The position numbers and the translations under genes are program-made. A model generated the notes under the pieces. It made no database searches and had not been told where the DNA came from. It saw only the letters and a list, made by a program, of their open reading frames with translations. Below are positions 1 to 12,800 of a stretch of 64,000 nt of DNA, piece by piece (the first letter of the stretch is position 1; every line of letters starts with the position of its first letter). Source of the stretch: Euglena gracilis (Eukaryota; Euglenida; Euglenophyceae; Euglenales); assembly GCA_039621445.1 (NCBI GenBank), contig CP154954.1, positions 35,139,703 through 35,203,702 of the forward strand, in the 5' to 3' direction.

Positions 1-840
1 CAAGGCCACTTTGACCAAAGTGTCCCTGGCCAAGGCCACTTTGACCAAAGTGTCCCTGGCCAAGGCCACTTTGACCAAAGTGTCCCTGGCCAAGGCCACT
101 TTGACCAAAGTGTCCCTGGCCAAGGCCACTTTGACCAAAGTGTCCCTGGCCAAGGCCACTTTGACCAAAGTGTCCCTGGCCAAGGCCACTTTGACCAAAG
201 TGTCCCTACCCAAGGCCACTTTGACCAAAGTGTCCCTGGCCAAGGCCACTTTGACCAAAGTGTCCCTGGCCAAGGCCACTTTGACCAAAGTGTCCCTGGC
301 CAAGGCCACTTTAACAAAGTGTCCCTGGCCAAGGCCACTTTGACCAAAGTGTCCCTGGCCAAGGCCACTTTGACCAAAGTGTCCCTGGCCAAGGCCACTT
401 TGACCAAAGTGTCCCTGGCCAAGGCCACTTTGACCAAAGTGTCCCTGGCCAAGGCCACTTTGACCAAAGTGTCCCTGGCCAAGGCCACTTTGACCAAAGT
501 GTCCCTGGCCAAGGCCACTTTGACCAAAGTGTCCCTGGCCAAGGCCACTTTGACCAAAGTGTCCCTGGCCAAGGCCACTTTGACCAAAGTGTCCCTGGCC
601 AAGGCCACTTTGACCAAAGTGTCCCTGGCCAAGGCCACTTTGACCAAAGTGTCCCTGGCCAACGCCACTTTGACCAAAGTGTCCCTGGCCAAGGCCACTT
701 TGACCAAAGTGTCCCTGGCCAAGGCCACTTTGACCAAAGTGTCCCTGGCCAAGGCCACTTTGACCAAAGTGTCCCTGGCGAAGGCCACTTTGACCAAAGT
801 GTCCCTGGCGAAGGCCACTTTGACCAAAGTGTCCCTGGCC

Positions 841-3800
841 AAGGCTGTTTTGACCAAAGGATCCCGGGCCAAGGCCACTTTGACCAAAGTGTCCCTGGCC
901 AAGGCCACTTTGACGAAAGTGTCCCTGGCGAAGGCAACTTTGACCAAAGTGTCCCTGGTTAAGGCCACTTTGACCAAACTGTCCCTGGCCAAGGCCACTT
1001 TGACCAAAGTGTCCCTGGCCAAGGCCACTTTGACCAAAGTGTCCCTGGCCAAGGCCACTTTGACCAAAGTGTCCCTGGCCAAGGCCACTTTGACCAAAGT
1101 GTCCCTGGCCAAGGCCACTTTGACCAAAGTGTCCCTGGCCAAGGCCACTTTGACCAAAGTGTCCCTGGGGAAAGCCACTTTGACCAAAGTGTCCCTGGCA
1201 AAGGCCACTTTGACAAAGGTGTCCCTTTCCAAGGCCACTTTGACCAAAGTGTCCCTGGCGAAGGCCACTTTGACCAAAGTGTCCCTGGCCAAGGCCACTT
1301 TGACCAAAGTGTCCCTGGGCAAGGCCACTTTGACCAAAGTGTCCCTGGCCAAGGCCACTTTGACCAAAGTGTCCCTTGCCAAGGCCACTTTGACCAAAGT
1401 GTCCGTGGCCAAGGCCACCTTGACCAAAGTGTCCCTGGCCAAGGCCACCTTGACCAAAGTGTCCCTGGCAAAGGCCACTTTGACCAAAGTGTCCCTGGCA
1501 AAGGTCACTTTGACCAAAGTGTCCCTGGCCAAGGCCACTTTGACCAAAGTGTCCCTGGCCAAGGCCACTTTGACCAAAGTGTCCCTGGCCAAGGCCACTT
1601 TGACCAAAGTGTCCCTGGCCAAGGCCACTTTGACCAAAGTGTCCCTGGCCAAGGCCACTTTTACCAAAGTGTGACCTGGCCACGGCCACTTTGACCAAAC
1701 TGTCCCTTTCCAAGGCCACTTGGACCAAAGTGTCCCTGGCAATGGCCAATTTGACCAAAGTGTCCCTGGCCAAGGCCACTTTGACCAAAGTGCCCCCGCC
1801 AAGGCCACTTTGGCCAAAGTGTCCCTAGCCAACGCCACTTTGACCAAAGTGTCCCTGGCCAAGGCCACATTGACCAAAGTGTCCCTGGCCAAGGCCACCT
1901 TGACCAAAGTGTCCCTAGCCAAGGCCACTTTGACCAAAGTGTCCCGGGCCAAGGCGACTTTGACCAAAGTGTCCCGGGCCAAGGCCACCTTGACCAAAGT
2001 GTCCCTGGTCAAGGCCACCTTGACCAAAGTGTCCCTGGCCAAGGCCACTTTGACCAAAGTGGGGCCTGGCCAAGGCCACTTTGACCAAAGTGTCCCTGGC
2101 CAAGGCCACTTTGACCAAAGTGTGACCTGGCCAAGGCCACTTTGACCAAAGTGTCCCTAGCCAAGGCCACTTTGACAAAAGTGTCCCTGGCCAAGGCCAC
2201 TTTGCCCAAAGTGTCCCTGGCCAAGGCCACTTTGACCAAAGTGTTCCTGGCCAAGGCCACTTTGACCAAAGTGTCCCTGGCCAAGGCCACTTTGACCGAA
2301 GTGTCCCTGGCCAAGGCCACTTTGACCAAAGTGTCCCTGGCCAAGGCCACTTTGACCAAAGTGTCCCTGGCCAAGGCCACTTTGACCAAAGTGTCCCTGG
2401 CCAAGGCCACTTTGACCAAAGTGTCCCTGGCCAAGGCCACTTTGACCAAAGTGTCCCGGGCCAAGGCCCCTTGACCAAAGTGTCCCTGGCCAAGGCCACT
2501 TTGGCCAAAGTGTCCCTACCCAAGGCCACTTTGACCAAAGTGTCCCTGGCCAAGGCCACTTTGACCAAAGTGTCCCTGGCCAAGGCCACCTTGACCAAAG
2601 TGTCCCTGGCCAAGGCCACCTTGACCAAAGTGTCCCTGGCCAAGGCCACTTTGACCAAAGTGTCCCTGGCCAAGGCCACTTTGACCAAAGTGTTCCTGGC
2701 CAAGGCCACTTTGACCAAAGTGTCCCTGGCCAAAGCCACTTTGACCGAAGTGTCCCTGGCCAAGGCCACTTTGACCAAAGTGTCCCTGGCTAAGGCCACT
2801 TTGACCAAAGTGTCCCTGGCCAAGGCCACTTTGACCAAAGTGTTCCTGGCCAAGGCCACTTTGACCAAAGTGTCCCTGGGGAAAGCCACTTTGACCAAAG
2901 TGTCCCTGGCAAAGGCCACTTTGACCAAGGTGTCCCTGGCCAAGGCCAGTTTGACCAAAGTGTCCCTGGCCAAGGCCACTTTGACCAAAGTGTCCCTGGC
3001 CAAGGCCACTTTGACCAAAGTGTCCCTGGCCAAGGCCACTTTGAACTAAGTGTCCCTGGCCAAGGCCACTTTGACCAAAGTGTCCCTGGCCAAGGCCACT
3101 TTGACCAAAGTGTCCCTGGCCAACTCCACTTTGACCAAAGTGTCCCTGGCCAAGGCCACTTTGACCAAAGTGTGACCTGGCCAAGGCCACTTTAACCAAA
3201 GTGTCCCTGGCCAAGGCCACTTTGACCAAAGTGTCCCTGGCCAAGGCCACTTTGACCAAAGTGTCCCTGGCCAAGGCCACTTTGACCAAAGTGTTCCTGG
3301 CCAAGGCCACTTTGACCAAAGTGTCCCTGGGGAAAGCCACTTTGACCAAAGTGTCCCTGGCAAAGGCCACTTTGACCAAGGTGTCCCTGGCCAAGGCCAG
3401 TTTGACCAAAGTGTCCCTGGCGAAGGCCACTTTGACCAAAGTGTCCCTGGCCAAGGCCACTTTGAACAAAGTGTTCCTGGCCAAGGCCACTTTGACCAAA
3501 GTGTCCCTGGGCAAGGCCACTTTGACCAAAGTGTCCCTGGCCAAGGCCACTTTGACCAAAGTGTCCGTGGCCAAGGCCACTTTGACCAAAGTGTCCCTGG
3601 CCAAGGCCACCTTGACCAAAGTGTCCCTAGCCAAGGCCACTTTGACCAAAGTGTCCCTGGCAAAGGCCACTTTGACCAAAGTGTCCCTGGCCAAGGCCAC
3701 CTTAACCAAAGTGTCCCTGGCCAAGGCCACTTTGACCAAACTGTCCCTTTCCAAGGCCACTTTGACCAACGTGTCCCTGGCCAAGGCCACTTTGACCAAA

Positions 3801-6800
3801 GTGTCCCTGGCCAAGGCCACTTTGACCAAAGTGTCCCTGGCCAAGGCCACTTTGACCAAAGTGTCCCTGGCCAAGGCCACTTTTACCAAAGTGTGACCTG
3901 GCCACGGCCACTTTGACCAAACTGTCCCTTTCCAAGGCCACTTTGACCAAAGTGTCCCTGGCAATGGCCAATTTGACCAAAGTGTCCCTGGCCAAGGCCA
4001 CTTTCACCAAAGTGTCCCTGGCCAAGGCCACTTTGACCAAAGTGCCCCGGCCAAGGCCACTTTGGCCAAAGTGTCCCTAGCCAAGGCCACTTTGACCAAA
4101 GTGTCCCTGGCCAAGGCCACATTGACCAAAGTGTCCCTGGCCAAGGCCACCTTGACCAAAGTGTCCCTAGCCAAGGCCACTTTGACCAAAGTGTCCCGGG
4201 CCAAGGCCACTTTGACCAAAGTGTCCCGGGCCAAGGCAACCCTGACCAAAGTGTCCCTGGTCAAGGCCACCTTGACCAAAGTGTCCCTGGCCAAGGCCAC
4301 TTTGACCAAAGTGTGACCTGGCCAAGGCCACTTTGACCAAAGTGTCCCTGGCCAAGGGCACTTTGACCAAAGTGTGACCTGGCCAAGGCCACTTTGACCA
4401 AAGTGTCCCTAGCCAAGGCCACTTTGACAAAAGTGTCCCTGGCCAAAGCCACTTTGACCAAAGTGTCCCTGGCCAAGGCCACTTTGACCAAAGTGTTCCT
4501 GGCCAAGGCCACTTTGACCAAAGTGTCCCTGGCCAAGGCCACTTTGACCGAAGTGTCCCTGGCCAAGGCCACTTTGACCAAAGTGTCCCTGGCCAAGGCC
4601 ACTTTGACCAAAGTGTCCCTGGCCAAGGCCACTTTGACCAAAGTGTCCCTGGCCAAGGCCACTTTGACCAAAGTGTCCCTGGCCAAGGCCACTTTGACCA
4701 AAGTGTCCCTGGCCAAGGCCACTTTGACCAAAGTGTCCCTGGCCAAGGCCACTTTGACCAAAGTGTCCCTGGCCAAGGCCACTTTGACCAAAGTGTCCCT
4801 GGCCAAGGCCACTTTGACCAAAGTGTCCCGGGCCAAGGCCACTTTGACCAAAGTGTCCCTAGCCAAGGCCACTTTGACCAAAGTGTCCCGGGCCAAGGCC
4901 ACTTTGACCAAAGTGTCCCGGGCCAAGGCCACTTTGGCCAAAGTGTCCCTAGCCAAGGCCACTTTGACCAAAGTGTCCCTGGCCAAGGCCACTTTGACCG
5001 AAGTGTCCCGGGCCAAGGCCACTTTGACCAAAGTGTCCCTGGCCAAGGCCACTTTGACCAAAGTGTCCCTGGCCAACTCCACTTTGACCAAAGTGTCCCT
5101 GGCCAAGGCCACTTTGACCAAAGTGTGACCTGGCCAAGGCCACTTTGACCAAGGTGTCCCGGGCCAAGGCCACTTTTACCAAAGTGTGACCTGGCCACGG
5201 CCACTTTGACCAAACTGTCCCTTTCCAAGGCCACTTTGACCAAAGTGTCCCTGGCAATGGCCAATTTGACCAAAGTGTCCCTGGCCAAGGCCACTTTCAC
5301 CAAAGTGTCCCTGGCCAAGGCCACTTTGACCAAAGTGCCCCAACCAAGGCCACTTTGGCCAAAGTGTCCCTAGCCAAGGCCACTTTGACCAAAGTGTCCC
5401 TGGCCAAGGCCACTTGGACCAAAGTGTCCCTGGCCAAGGCCACCTTGACCAAAGTGTCCCTGGCCAAGGCCACTTTGACCAAAGTGTCCCGGGCCAAGGC
5501 CACTTTGACCAAAGTGTCCCGGGCCAAGGCCACCTTGACCAAAGTGTCCCTGGTCAAGGCCACCTTGACCAAAGTGTCCCTGGCCAAGGCCACTTTGACC
5601 AAAGTGTGACCTGGCCAAGGCCACTTTGACCAAAGTGTCCGTGGCCAAGGGCACTTTGACCAAAGTGTGACCTGGCCAAGGCCACTTTGACCAAAGTGTC
5701 CCTAGCCAAGGCCACTTTGACAAAAGTGTCCCTGGCCAAGGCCACTTTGACCAAAGTGTCCCTGGCCAAGGCCACTTTGACCAAAGTGTTCCTGGCCAAG
5801 GCCACTTTGACCAAAGTGTCCCTGGCCAAGGCCACTTTGACCGAAGTGTCCCTGGCCAAGGCCACTTTGACCAAAGTGTCCCTGGCCAAGGCCACTTTGA
5901 CCAAAGTGTCCCTGGCCAAGGCTACTTTGACCAAAGTGTCCCTGGCCAAGGCCACTTTGACCAAAGTGTCCCTGGCCAAGGCCACTTTGACCAAAGTGTC
6001 CCTGGCCAAGGCCACTTTGACCAAAGTGTCCCTGGCCAAAGCCACTTTGCCCAAAGTGTCCCTGGCCAAGGCCACTTTGACCAAAGTGTCCCTGGCCAAG
6101 GCCACTTTGACCAAAGTGTCCCGGGCCAAGGCCACTTTGACCAAAGTGTCCCTAGCCAAGGCCACTTTGACCAAAGTGTCCCGGGCCAAGGCCACTTTGA
6201 CCAAAGTGTCCCGGGCCAAGGCCACTTTGGCCAAAGTGTCCCTAGCCAAGGCCACTTTGACCAAAGTGTCCCTGGCCAAGGCCACTTTGACCAAAGTGTC
6301 CCGGGCCAAGGCCACTTTGACCAAAGTGTCCCTGGCCAAGGCGGCTTTGAACAAAGTGTCCCTGGCCAGGGCCACTTTGACCAAAGTGTCCCTGGCCAAG
6401 GCCACTTTGACCAAAGTGTCCCTGGCCAAGGCCACTTTGACCAAAGTGTCGCTGGCCAAGGCCACTTTGACCAAAGTGTCCCTGGGGAAAGCCACTTTGA
6501 CCAAAGTGTCCCTGGCAAAGGCCACTTTGACCAAGGTGTCCCTGGCCAAGGCCAGTTTGACCAAAGTGTCCCTGGCGAAGGCCACTTTGACCAAAGTGTC
6601 CCTGGCCAAGGCCACTTTGAACAAAGTGTTCCTGGCCAAGGCCACTTTGACCAAAGTGTCCCTGGGCAAGGCCACTTTGACCAAAGTGTCCCTGGCCAAG
6701 GCCACTTTGACCAAAGTGTCCGTGGCCAAGGCCACTTTGACCAAAGTGTCCCTGGCCAAGTCCACCTTGACCAAAGTGTCCCTAGCCAAGGCCACTTTGA

Positions 6801-7600
6801 CCAAAGTGTCCCTGGCAAAGGCCACTTTGACCAAAGTGTCCCTGGCCAAGGCCACCTTGACCAAAGTGTCCCTGGCCAAGGCCACTTTGACCAAACTGTC
6901 CCTTTCCAAGGCCACTTTGACCAACGTGTCCCTGGCCAAGGCCACTTTGACCAAAGTGTCCCTGGCCAAGGCCACTTTGACCAAAGTGTCCCTGGCCAAG
7001 GCCACTTCGACCAAAGTGTCCCTGGCCAAGGCCACTTTTACGAAATTGTGACCTGGCCACGGCCACTTTGACCAAACTGTCCCTTTCCAAGGCCACTTTG
7101 ACCAAAGTGTCCCTGGCAATGGCCAATTTGACCAAAGTGTCCCTGGCCAAGGCCACTTTCACCAAAGTGTCCCTGGCCAAGGCCACTTTGACCAAAGTGC
7201 CCCGGCCAAGGCCACTTTGGCCAAAGTGTCCCTAGCCAAGGCCACTTTGACCAAAGTGTCCCTGGCCCAGGCCACATTGACCAAAGTGTCCCTGGCCAAG
7301 GCCACCTTGACCAAAGTGTCCCTAGCCAAGGCCACTTTGACCAAAGTGTCCCGGGCCAAGGCCACCTTGACAAAAGTGTGACCTGGCCAAGGCCACTTTG
7401 ACCAAAGTGTCCCTGGCCAAGGCCACTTTGACCAAAGTGTGACCTGGCCAAGGCCACTTTGACCAAAGTGTCCCTAGCCAAGGCCACTTTGACAAAAGTG
7501 TCCCTGGCCAAGGCCACTTTGACCAAAGTGTCCCTTGCCAAAGCCACTTTGACCAAAGTGTTCCTGGCCAAGGCCACCTTGACCAAAGTGTCCCTGGCCA
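841..7600. repeat. superrepeat copy A of the 30-bp array
   Basis: Marker units in order are: a unit with AAGGCTGTTTTGACC and GGATCCCGGG at 841; the GTGACCTGGCCACGGCC junctions at 1671, 3893, 5186 and 7048; AAGGCCCCTTGACC at 2463; a GTGACC junction at 7378; and CCCTTGCCAAAGCC at 7532. Each has a counterpart in 9,822-16,300. The match fades after about 7,600, where CTGGGGAAAGCC at about 7,775 has no partner at the expected place. Confidence 0.85.
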
Positions 7601-8248
7601 AGGCCACTTTGACCAAAGTGTCCCTGGCCAAGGCCACTTTGACCAAAGTGTCCCTGGCCAAGGCCACTTTGACCAAAGTGTCCCTGGCCAAGGCCACTTT
7701 GACCAAAGTGTCCCTGGCCAAGGCCACTTTGACCAAAGTGTCCCTGGCCAAGGCCACTTTGACCAAAGTGTCCCTGGGGAAAGCCACTTTGACCAAAGTG
7801 TCCCTGGCAAAGGCCACTTTGACAAAGGTGTCCCTTTCCAAGGCCACTCTGACCAAAGTGTCCCTGGCGAAGGCCACTTTGACCAAAGTGTCCCTGGCAA
7901 ACGCCACTTTGAACAAAGTGTTCCTGGCCAAGGCCACATTGACCAAAGTGTCCCTGGCCAAGGCCACTTTGACCAAAGTGTCCGTGGCCAAGGCCACTTT
8001 GACCAAAGTGTCCCTGGCCAAGGCCACCTTGACCAAAGTGTCCCTAGCCAAGGCCACTTTGACCAAAGTGTCCCTGGCAAAGGCCACTTTGACCAAAGTG
8101 TCCCTGGCCAAGGCCACTTTGACCAAAGTGTCCCTGGCCAAGGCCACTTTGACCAAAGTGTCCCTGGCCAAGGCCACTTTGACCAAAGTGTCCCTGGCCA
8201 AGGCCACTTTGACCAAAGTGTCCCTGGCCAAGGCCACTTTTACCAAAG

Positions 8249-9260
8249 TGTGACCTGGCCACGGCCACTTTGACCAAACTGTCCCTTTCCAAGGCCACTT
8301 GGACCAAAGTGTCCCTGGCAATGGCCAATTTGACCAAAGTGTCCCTGGCCAAGGCCACTTTCACCAAAGTTTCCCTGGCCAAGGCCACTTTGACCAAACT
8401 GCCCCGGCCAAGGCCACTTTGGCCAAAGTGTCCCTAGCCAAGGCCACTTTGACCAAAGTGTCCCTGGCCAAGGCCACATTGACCAAAGTGTCCCTGGCCA
8501 AGGCCACCTTGACCAAAGTGTCCCTAGCCAAGGCCACTTTGACCAAAGTGTCCCGGGCCAAGGCGACTTTGACCAAAGTGTCCCGGGCCAAGGCCACCTT
8601 GACCAAAGTGTCCCTGGTCAAGGCCACCTTGACCAAAGTGTCCCTGGCCAAGGCCACTTTGACCAAAGTGTGGCCTGGCCAAGGCCACTTTGACCAAAGT
8701 GTCCCTGGCCAAGGCCACTTTGACCAAAGTGTGACCTGGCCAAGGCCACTTTGACCAAAGTGTCCCTAGCCAAGGCCACTTTGACAAAAGTGTCCCTGGC
8801 CAAGGCCACTTTGCCCAAAGTGTCCCTGGCCAAGGCCACTTTGACCAAAGTGTTCCTGGCCAAGGCCACTTTGACCAAAGTGTCCCTGGCCAAGGCCACT
8901 TTGACCGAAGTGTCCCTGGCCAAGGCCACTTTGACCAAAGTGTCCCTGGCCAAGGCCACTTTGACCAAAGTGTCCCTGGCCAAGGCCACTTTGACCAAAG
9001 TGTCCCTGGCCAAGGCCACTTTGACCAAAGTGTCCCTGGACAAGGCCACTTTGACCAAAGTGTCCCTGGCCAAGGCCACTTTGACCAAAGTGTCCCTGGC
9101 CAATGCCACTTTGACCAAAGTGTCCCTGGCCAAGGCCACTTTGACCAAAGTGTCCCTAGCCAAGGCCACTTTGACCAAAGTGTCCCGGGCCAAGGCCCCT
9201 TGACCAAAGTGTACCTGGCCAAGGCCACTTTGGCCAAAGTGTCCCTACCCAAGGCCACTT
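8249..9260. repeat. partial superrepeat copy, similar to the start of A and B
   Basis: This segment opens with the same GTGACCTGGCCACGGCC junction as 1671 and 10652. It is followed by CCACTTGGACC and CCAATTTGACC units and contains the AAGGCCCCTTGACC marker at 9192 (partners 2463 and 11472). It also has CCCTACCCAAGG near 9,243 (partners near 2,514 and 11,523). It is therefore a third, incomplete copy of the beginning of the superrepeat, at an offset of about 6,578-6,729 bp from copy A. Confidence 0.75.
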
Positions 9261-9821
9261 TGACCAAAGTGTCCCTGGCCAAGGCCACTTTGACCAAAGT
9301 GTCCCTGGCCAAGGCCACCTTGACCAAAGTGTCCCTGGCCAAGGCCACCTTGACCAAAGTGTCTCTGGCCAAGGCCACTTTGACCAAACTGTCCCTTTCC
9401 AAGGCCACTTTGACCAAAGTGTCCCTGGCCAAGGCCACTTTGACCAAAGTGTCCCTGGCCAAGGCCACCTTGACCAAAGTGTGACCTGGCCAAGGCCACT
9501 TTGACCAAAGTGTCCCTGGCCAAGGCCACTTTGACAAAGGTGTCCCTGGCCAAGGCCACTTTTACCAAACTGTCCCTTTCCAAGGCCACTTTGACCAAAG
9601 TGTCCCTGGCCAAGGCCACTTTGACCAAAGTGTCCCTGGCCAAGGCCACTTTGACGAAAGTGTCCCTGGCGAAGGCAACTTTGACCAAAGTGTCCCTGGC
9701 CAAGGCCACTTTGACCAAACTGTCCCTGGCCAAGGCCACGTTGACCAAAGTGACCCTGGCGAAGGCCACTTTGACCAAAGTGTCCCTGGCGAAGGCCACT
9801 TTGACCAAAGTGTCCCTGGCC

Positions 9822-12800
9822 AAGGCTGTTTTGACCAAAGGATCCCGGGCCAAGGCCACTTTGACCAAAGTATCCCTGGCCAAGGCCACTTTGACGAAAG
9901 TGTCCCTGGCGAAGGCAACTTTGACCAAAGTGTCCCTGGTTAAGGCCACTTTGACCAAACTGTCCCTGGCCAAGGCCACTTTGACCAAAGTGTCCCTGGC
10001 CAAGGCCACTTTGACCAAAGTGTCCCTGGCCAAGGCCACTTTGACCAAAGTGTCCCTGGCCAAGGCCACTTTGACCAAAGTGTCCCTGGCCAAGGCCACT
10101 TTGACCAAAGTGTCCCTGGCCAAGGCCACTTTGACCAAAGTGTCCCTGGGGAAAGCCACTTTGACCAAAGTGTCCCTGGCAAAGGCCACTTTGACAAAGG
10201 TGTCCCTTTCCAAGGCCACTTTGACCAAAGTGTCCCTGGCGAAGGCCACTTTGACCAAAGTGTCCCTGGCCAAGGCCACTTTGACCAAAGCGTCCCTGGG
10301 CAAGGCCACTTTGACCAAAGTGTCCCTGGCCAAGGCCACTTTGACCAAAGTGTCCCTGGCCAAGGCCACTTTGACCAAAGTGTCCGTGGCCAAGGCCACC
10401 TTGACCAAAGTGTCCCTGGCCAAGGCCACCTTGACCAAAGTGTCCCTGGCAAAGGCCACTTTGACCAAAGTGTCCCTGGCAAAGGCAACTTTGACCAAAG
10501 TGTCCCTGGCCAAGGCCACTTTGACCAAAGTGTCCCTGGCCAAGGCCACTTTGACCAAAGTGTCCCTGGCCAAGGCCACTTTGACCAAAGTGTCCCTGGC
10601 CAAGGCCACTTTGACCAAAGTGTCCCTGGCCAAGGCCACTTTTACCAAAGTGTGACCTGGCCACGGCCACTTTGACCAAACTGTCCCTTTCCAAGGCCAC
10701 TTGGACCAAAGTGTCCCTGGCAATGGCCAATTTGACCAAAGTGTCCCTGGCCAAGGCCACTTTCACCAAAGTGTCCCTGGCCAAGGCCACTTTGACCAAA
10801 GTGCCCCGGCCAAGGCCACTTTGGCCAAAGTGTCCCTAGCCAAGGCCACTTTGACCAAAGTGTCCCTGGCCAAGGCCACATTGACCAAAGTGTCCCTGGC
10901 CAAGGCCACCTTGACCAAAGTGTCCCTAGCCAAGGCCACTTTGACCAAAGTGTCCCGGGCCAAGGCGACTTTGACCAAAGTGTCCCGGGCCAAGGCCACC
11001 TTGACCAAAGTGTCCCTGGTCAAGGCCACCTTGACCAAAGTGTCCCTGGCCAAGGCCACTTTGACCAAAGTGTCCCTGGCCAAGGCCACTTTGACCAAAG
11101 TGTCCCTGGCCAAGGCCACTTTGACCAAAGTGTCCCTGGCCAAGGCCACTTTGACCAAAGTGTCCCTAGCCAAGGCCACTTTGACAAAAGTGTCCCTGGC
11201 CAAGGCCACTTTGCCCAAAGTGTCCCTGGCCAAGGCCACTTTGACCAAAGTGTTCCTGGCCAAGGCCACTTTGACCAAAGTGTCCCTGGCCAAGGCCACT
11301 TTGACCGAAGTGTCCCTGGCCAAGGCCACTTTGACCAAAGTGTCCCTGGCCAAGGCCACTTTGACCAAAGTGTCCCTGGCCAAGGCCACTTTGACCAAAG
11401 TGTCCCTGGCCAAGGCCACTTTGACCAAAGTGTCCCTGGCCAAGGCCACTTTGACCAAAGTGTCCCGGGCCAAGGCCCCTTGACCAAAGTGTCCCTGGCC
11501 AAGGCCACTTTGGCCAAAGTGTCCCTACCCAAGGCCACTTTGACCAAAGTGTCCCTGGCCAAGGCCACTTTGACCGAAGTGTCCCTGGCCAAGGCCACCT
11601 TGACCAAAGTGTCCCTGGCCAAGGTCACCTTGACCAAAGTGTCCCTGGCCAAGGCCACTTTGACCAAAGTGTCCCTGGCCAAGGCCACTTTGACCAAAGT
11701 GTCCCTGGCCAAGGCCACTTTGACCAAAGTGTCCCTGGCCAAGGCCACTTTGACCGAAGTGTCCCTGGCCAAGGCCACTTTGACCAAAGTGTCCCTGGCC
11801 AAGGCCACTTTGACCAAAGTGTCCCTGGCCAAGGCCACTTTGACCAAAGTGTCCCTGGCCAAGGCCACTTTGACCAAAGTGTCCCTGGCCAAGGCCACTT
11901 TGAACAAAGTGTCCCTGGCCAAGGCCACTTTGACCAAAGTGTCCCTGGCCAAGGCCACTTTGACCAAAGTGTCCCTGGCCAACTCCACTTTGACCAAAGT
12001 GTCCCTGGCCAAGGCCACTTTGACCAAAGTGTGACCTGGCCAAGGCCACTTTGACCAAAGTGTCCCTGGCCAAGGCCACTTTGACCAAAGTGTTCCTGGC
12101 CAAGGCCACTTTGACCAAAGTGTCCCTGGGGAAAGCCACTTTGACCAAAGTGTCCCTGGCAAAGGCCACTTTGACCAAGGTGTCCCTGGCCAAGGCCAGT
12201 TTGACCAAAGTGTCCCTGGCGAAGGCCACTTTGACCAAAGTGTCCCTGGCCAAGGCCACGTTGAACAAAGTGTTCCTGGCCAAGGCCACTTTGACCAAAG
12301 TGTCCCTGGGCAAGGCCACTTTGACCAAAGTATCCCTGGCCAAGGCCACTTTGACCAAAGTGTCCGTGGCCAAGGCCACTTTGACCAAAGTGTCCCTGGC
12401 CAAGGCCACCTTGACCAAAGTGTCCCTAGCCAAGGCCACTTTGACCAAAGTGTCCCTGGCAAAGGCCACTTTGACCAAAGTGTCCCTGGCCAAGGCCACC
12501 TTAACCAAAGTGTCCCTGGCCAAGGCCACTTTGACCAAACTGTCCCTTTCCAAGGCCACTTTGACCAACGTGTCCCTGGCCAAGGCCACTTTGACCAAAG
12601 TGTCCCTGGCCAAGGCCACTTTGACCAAATTGTCCCTGGCCAAGGCCACTTTGACCAAAGTGTCCCTGGCCAAGGCCACTTTTACCAAAGTGTGACCTGG
12701 CCACGGCCACTTTGACCAAACTGTCCCTTTCCAAGGCCACTTTGACCAAAGTGTCCCTGGCAATGGCCAATTTGACCAAAGTGTCCCTGTCCAAGGCCGC

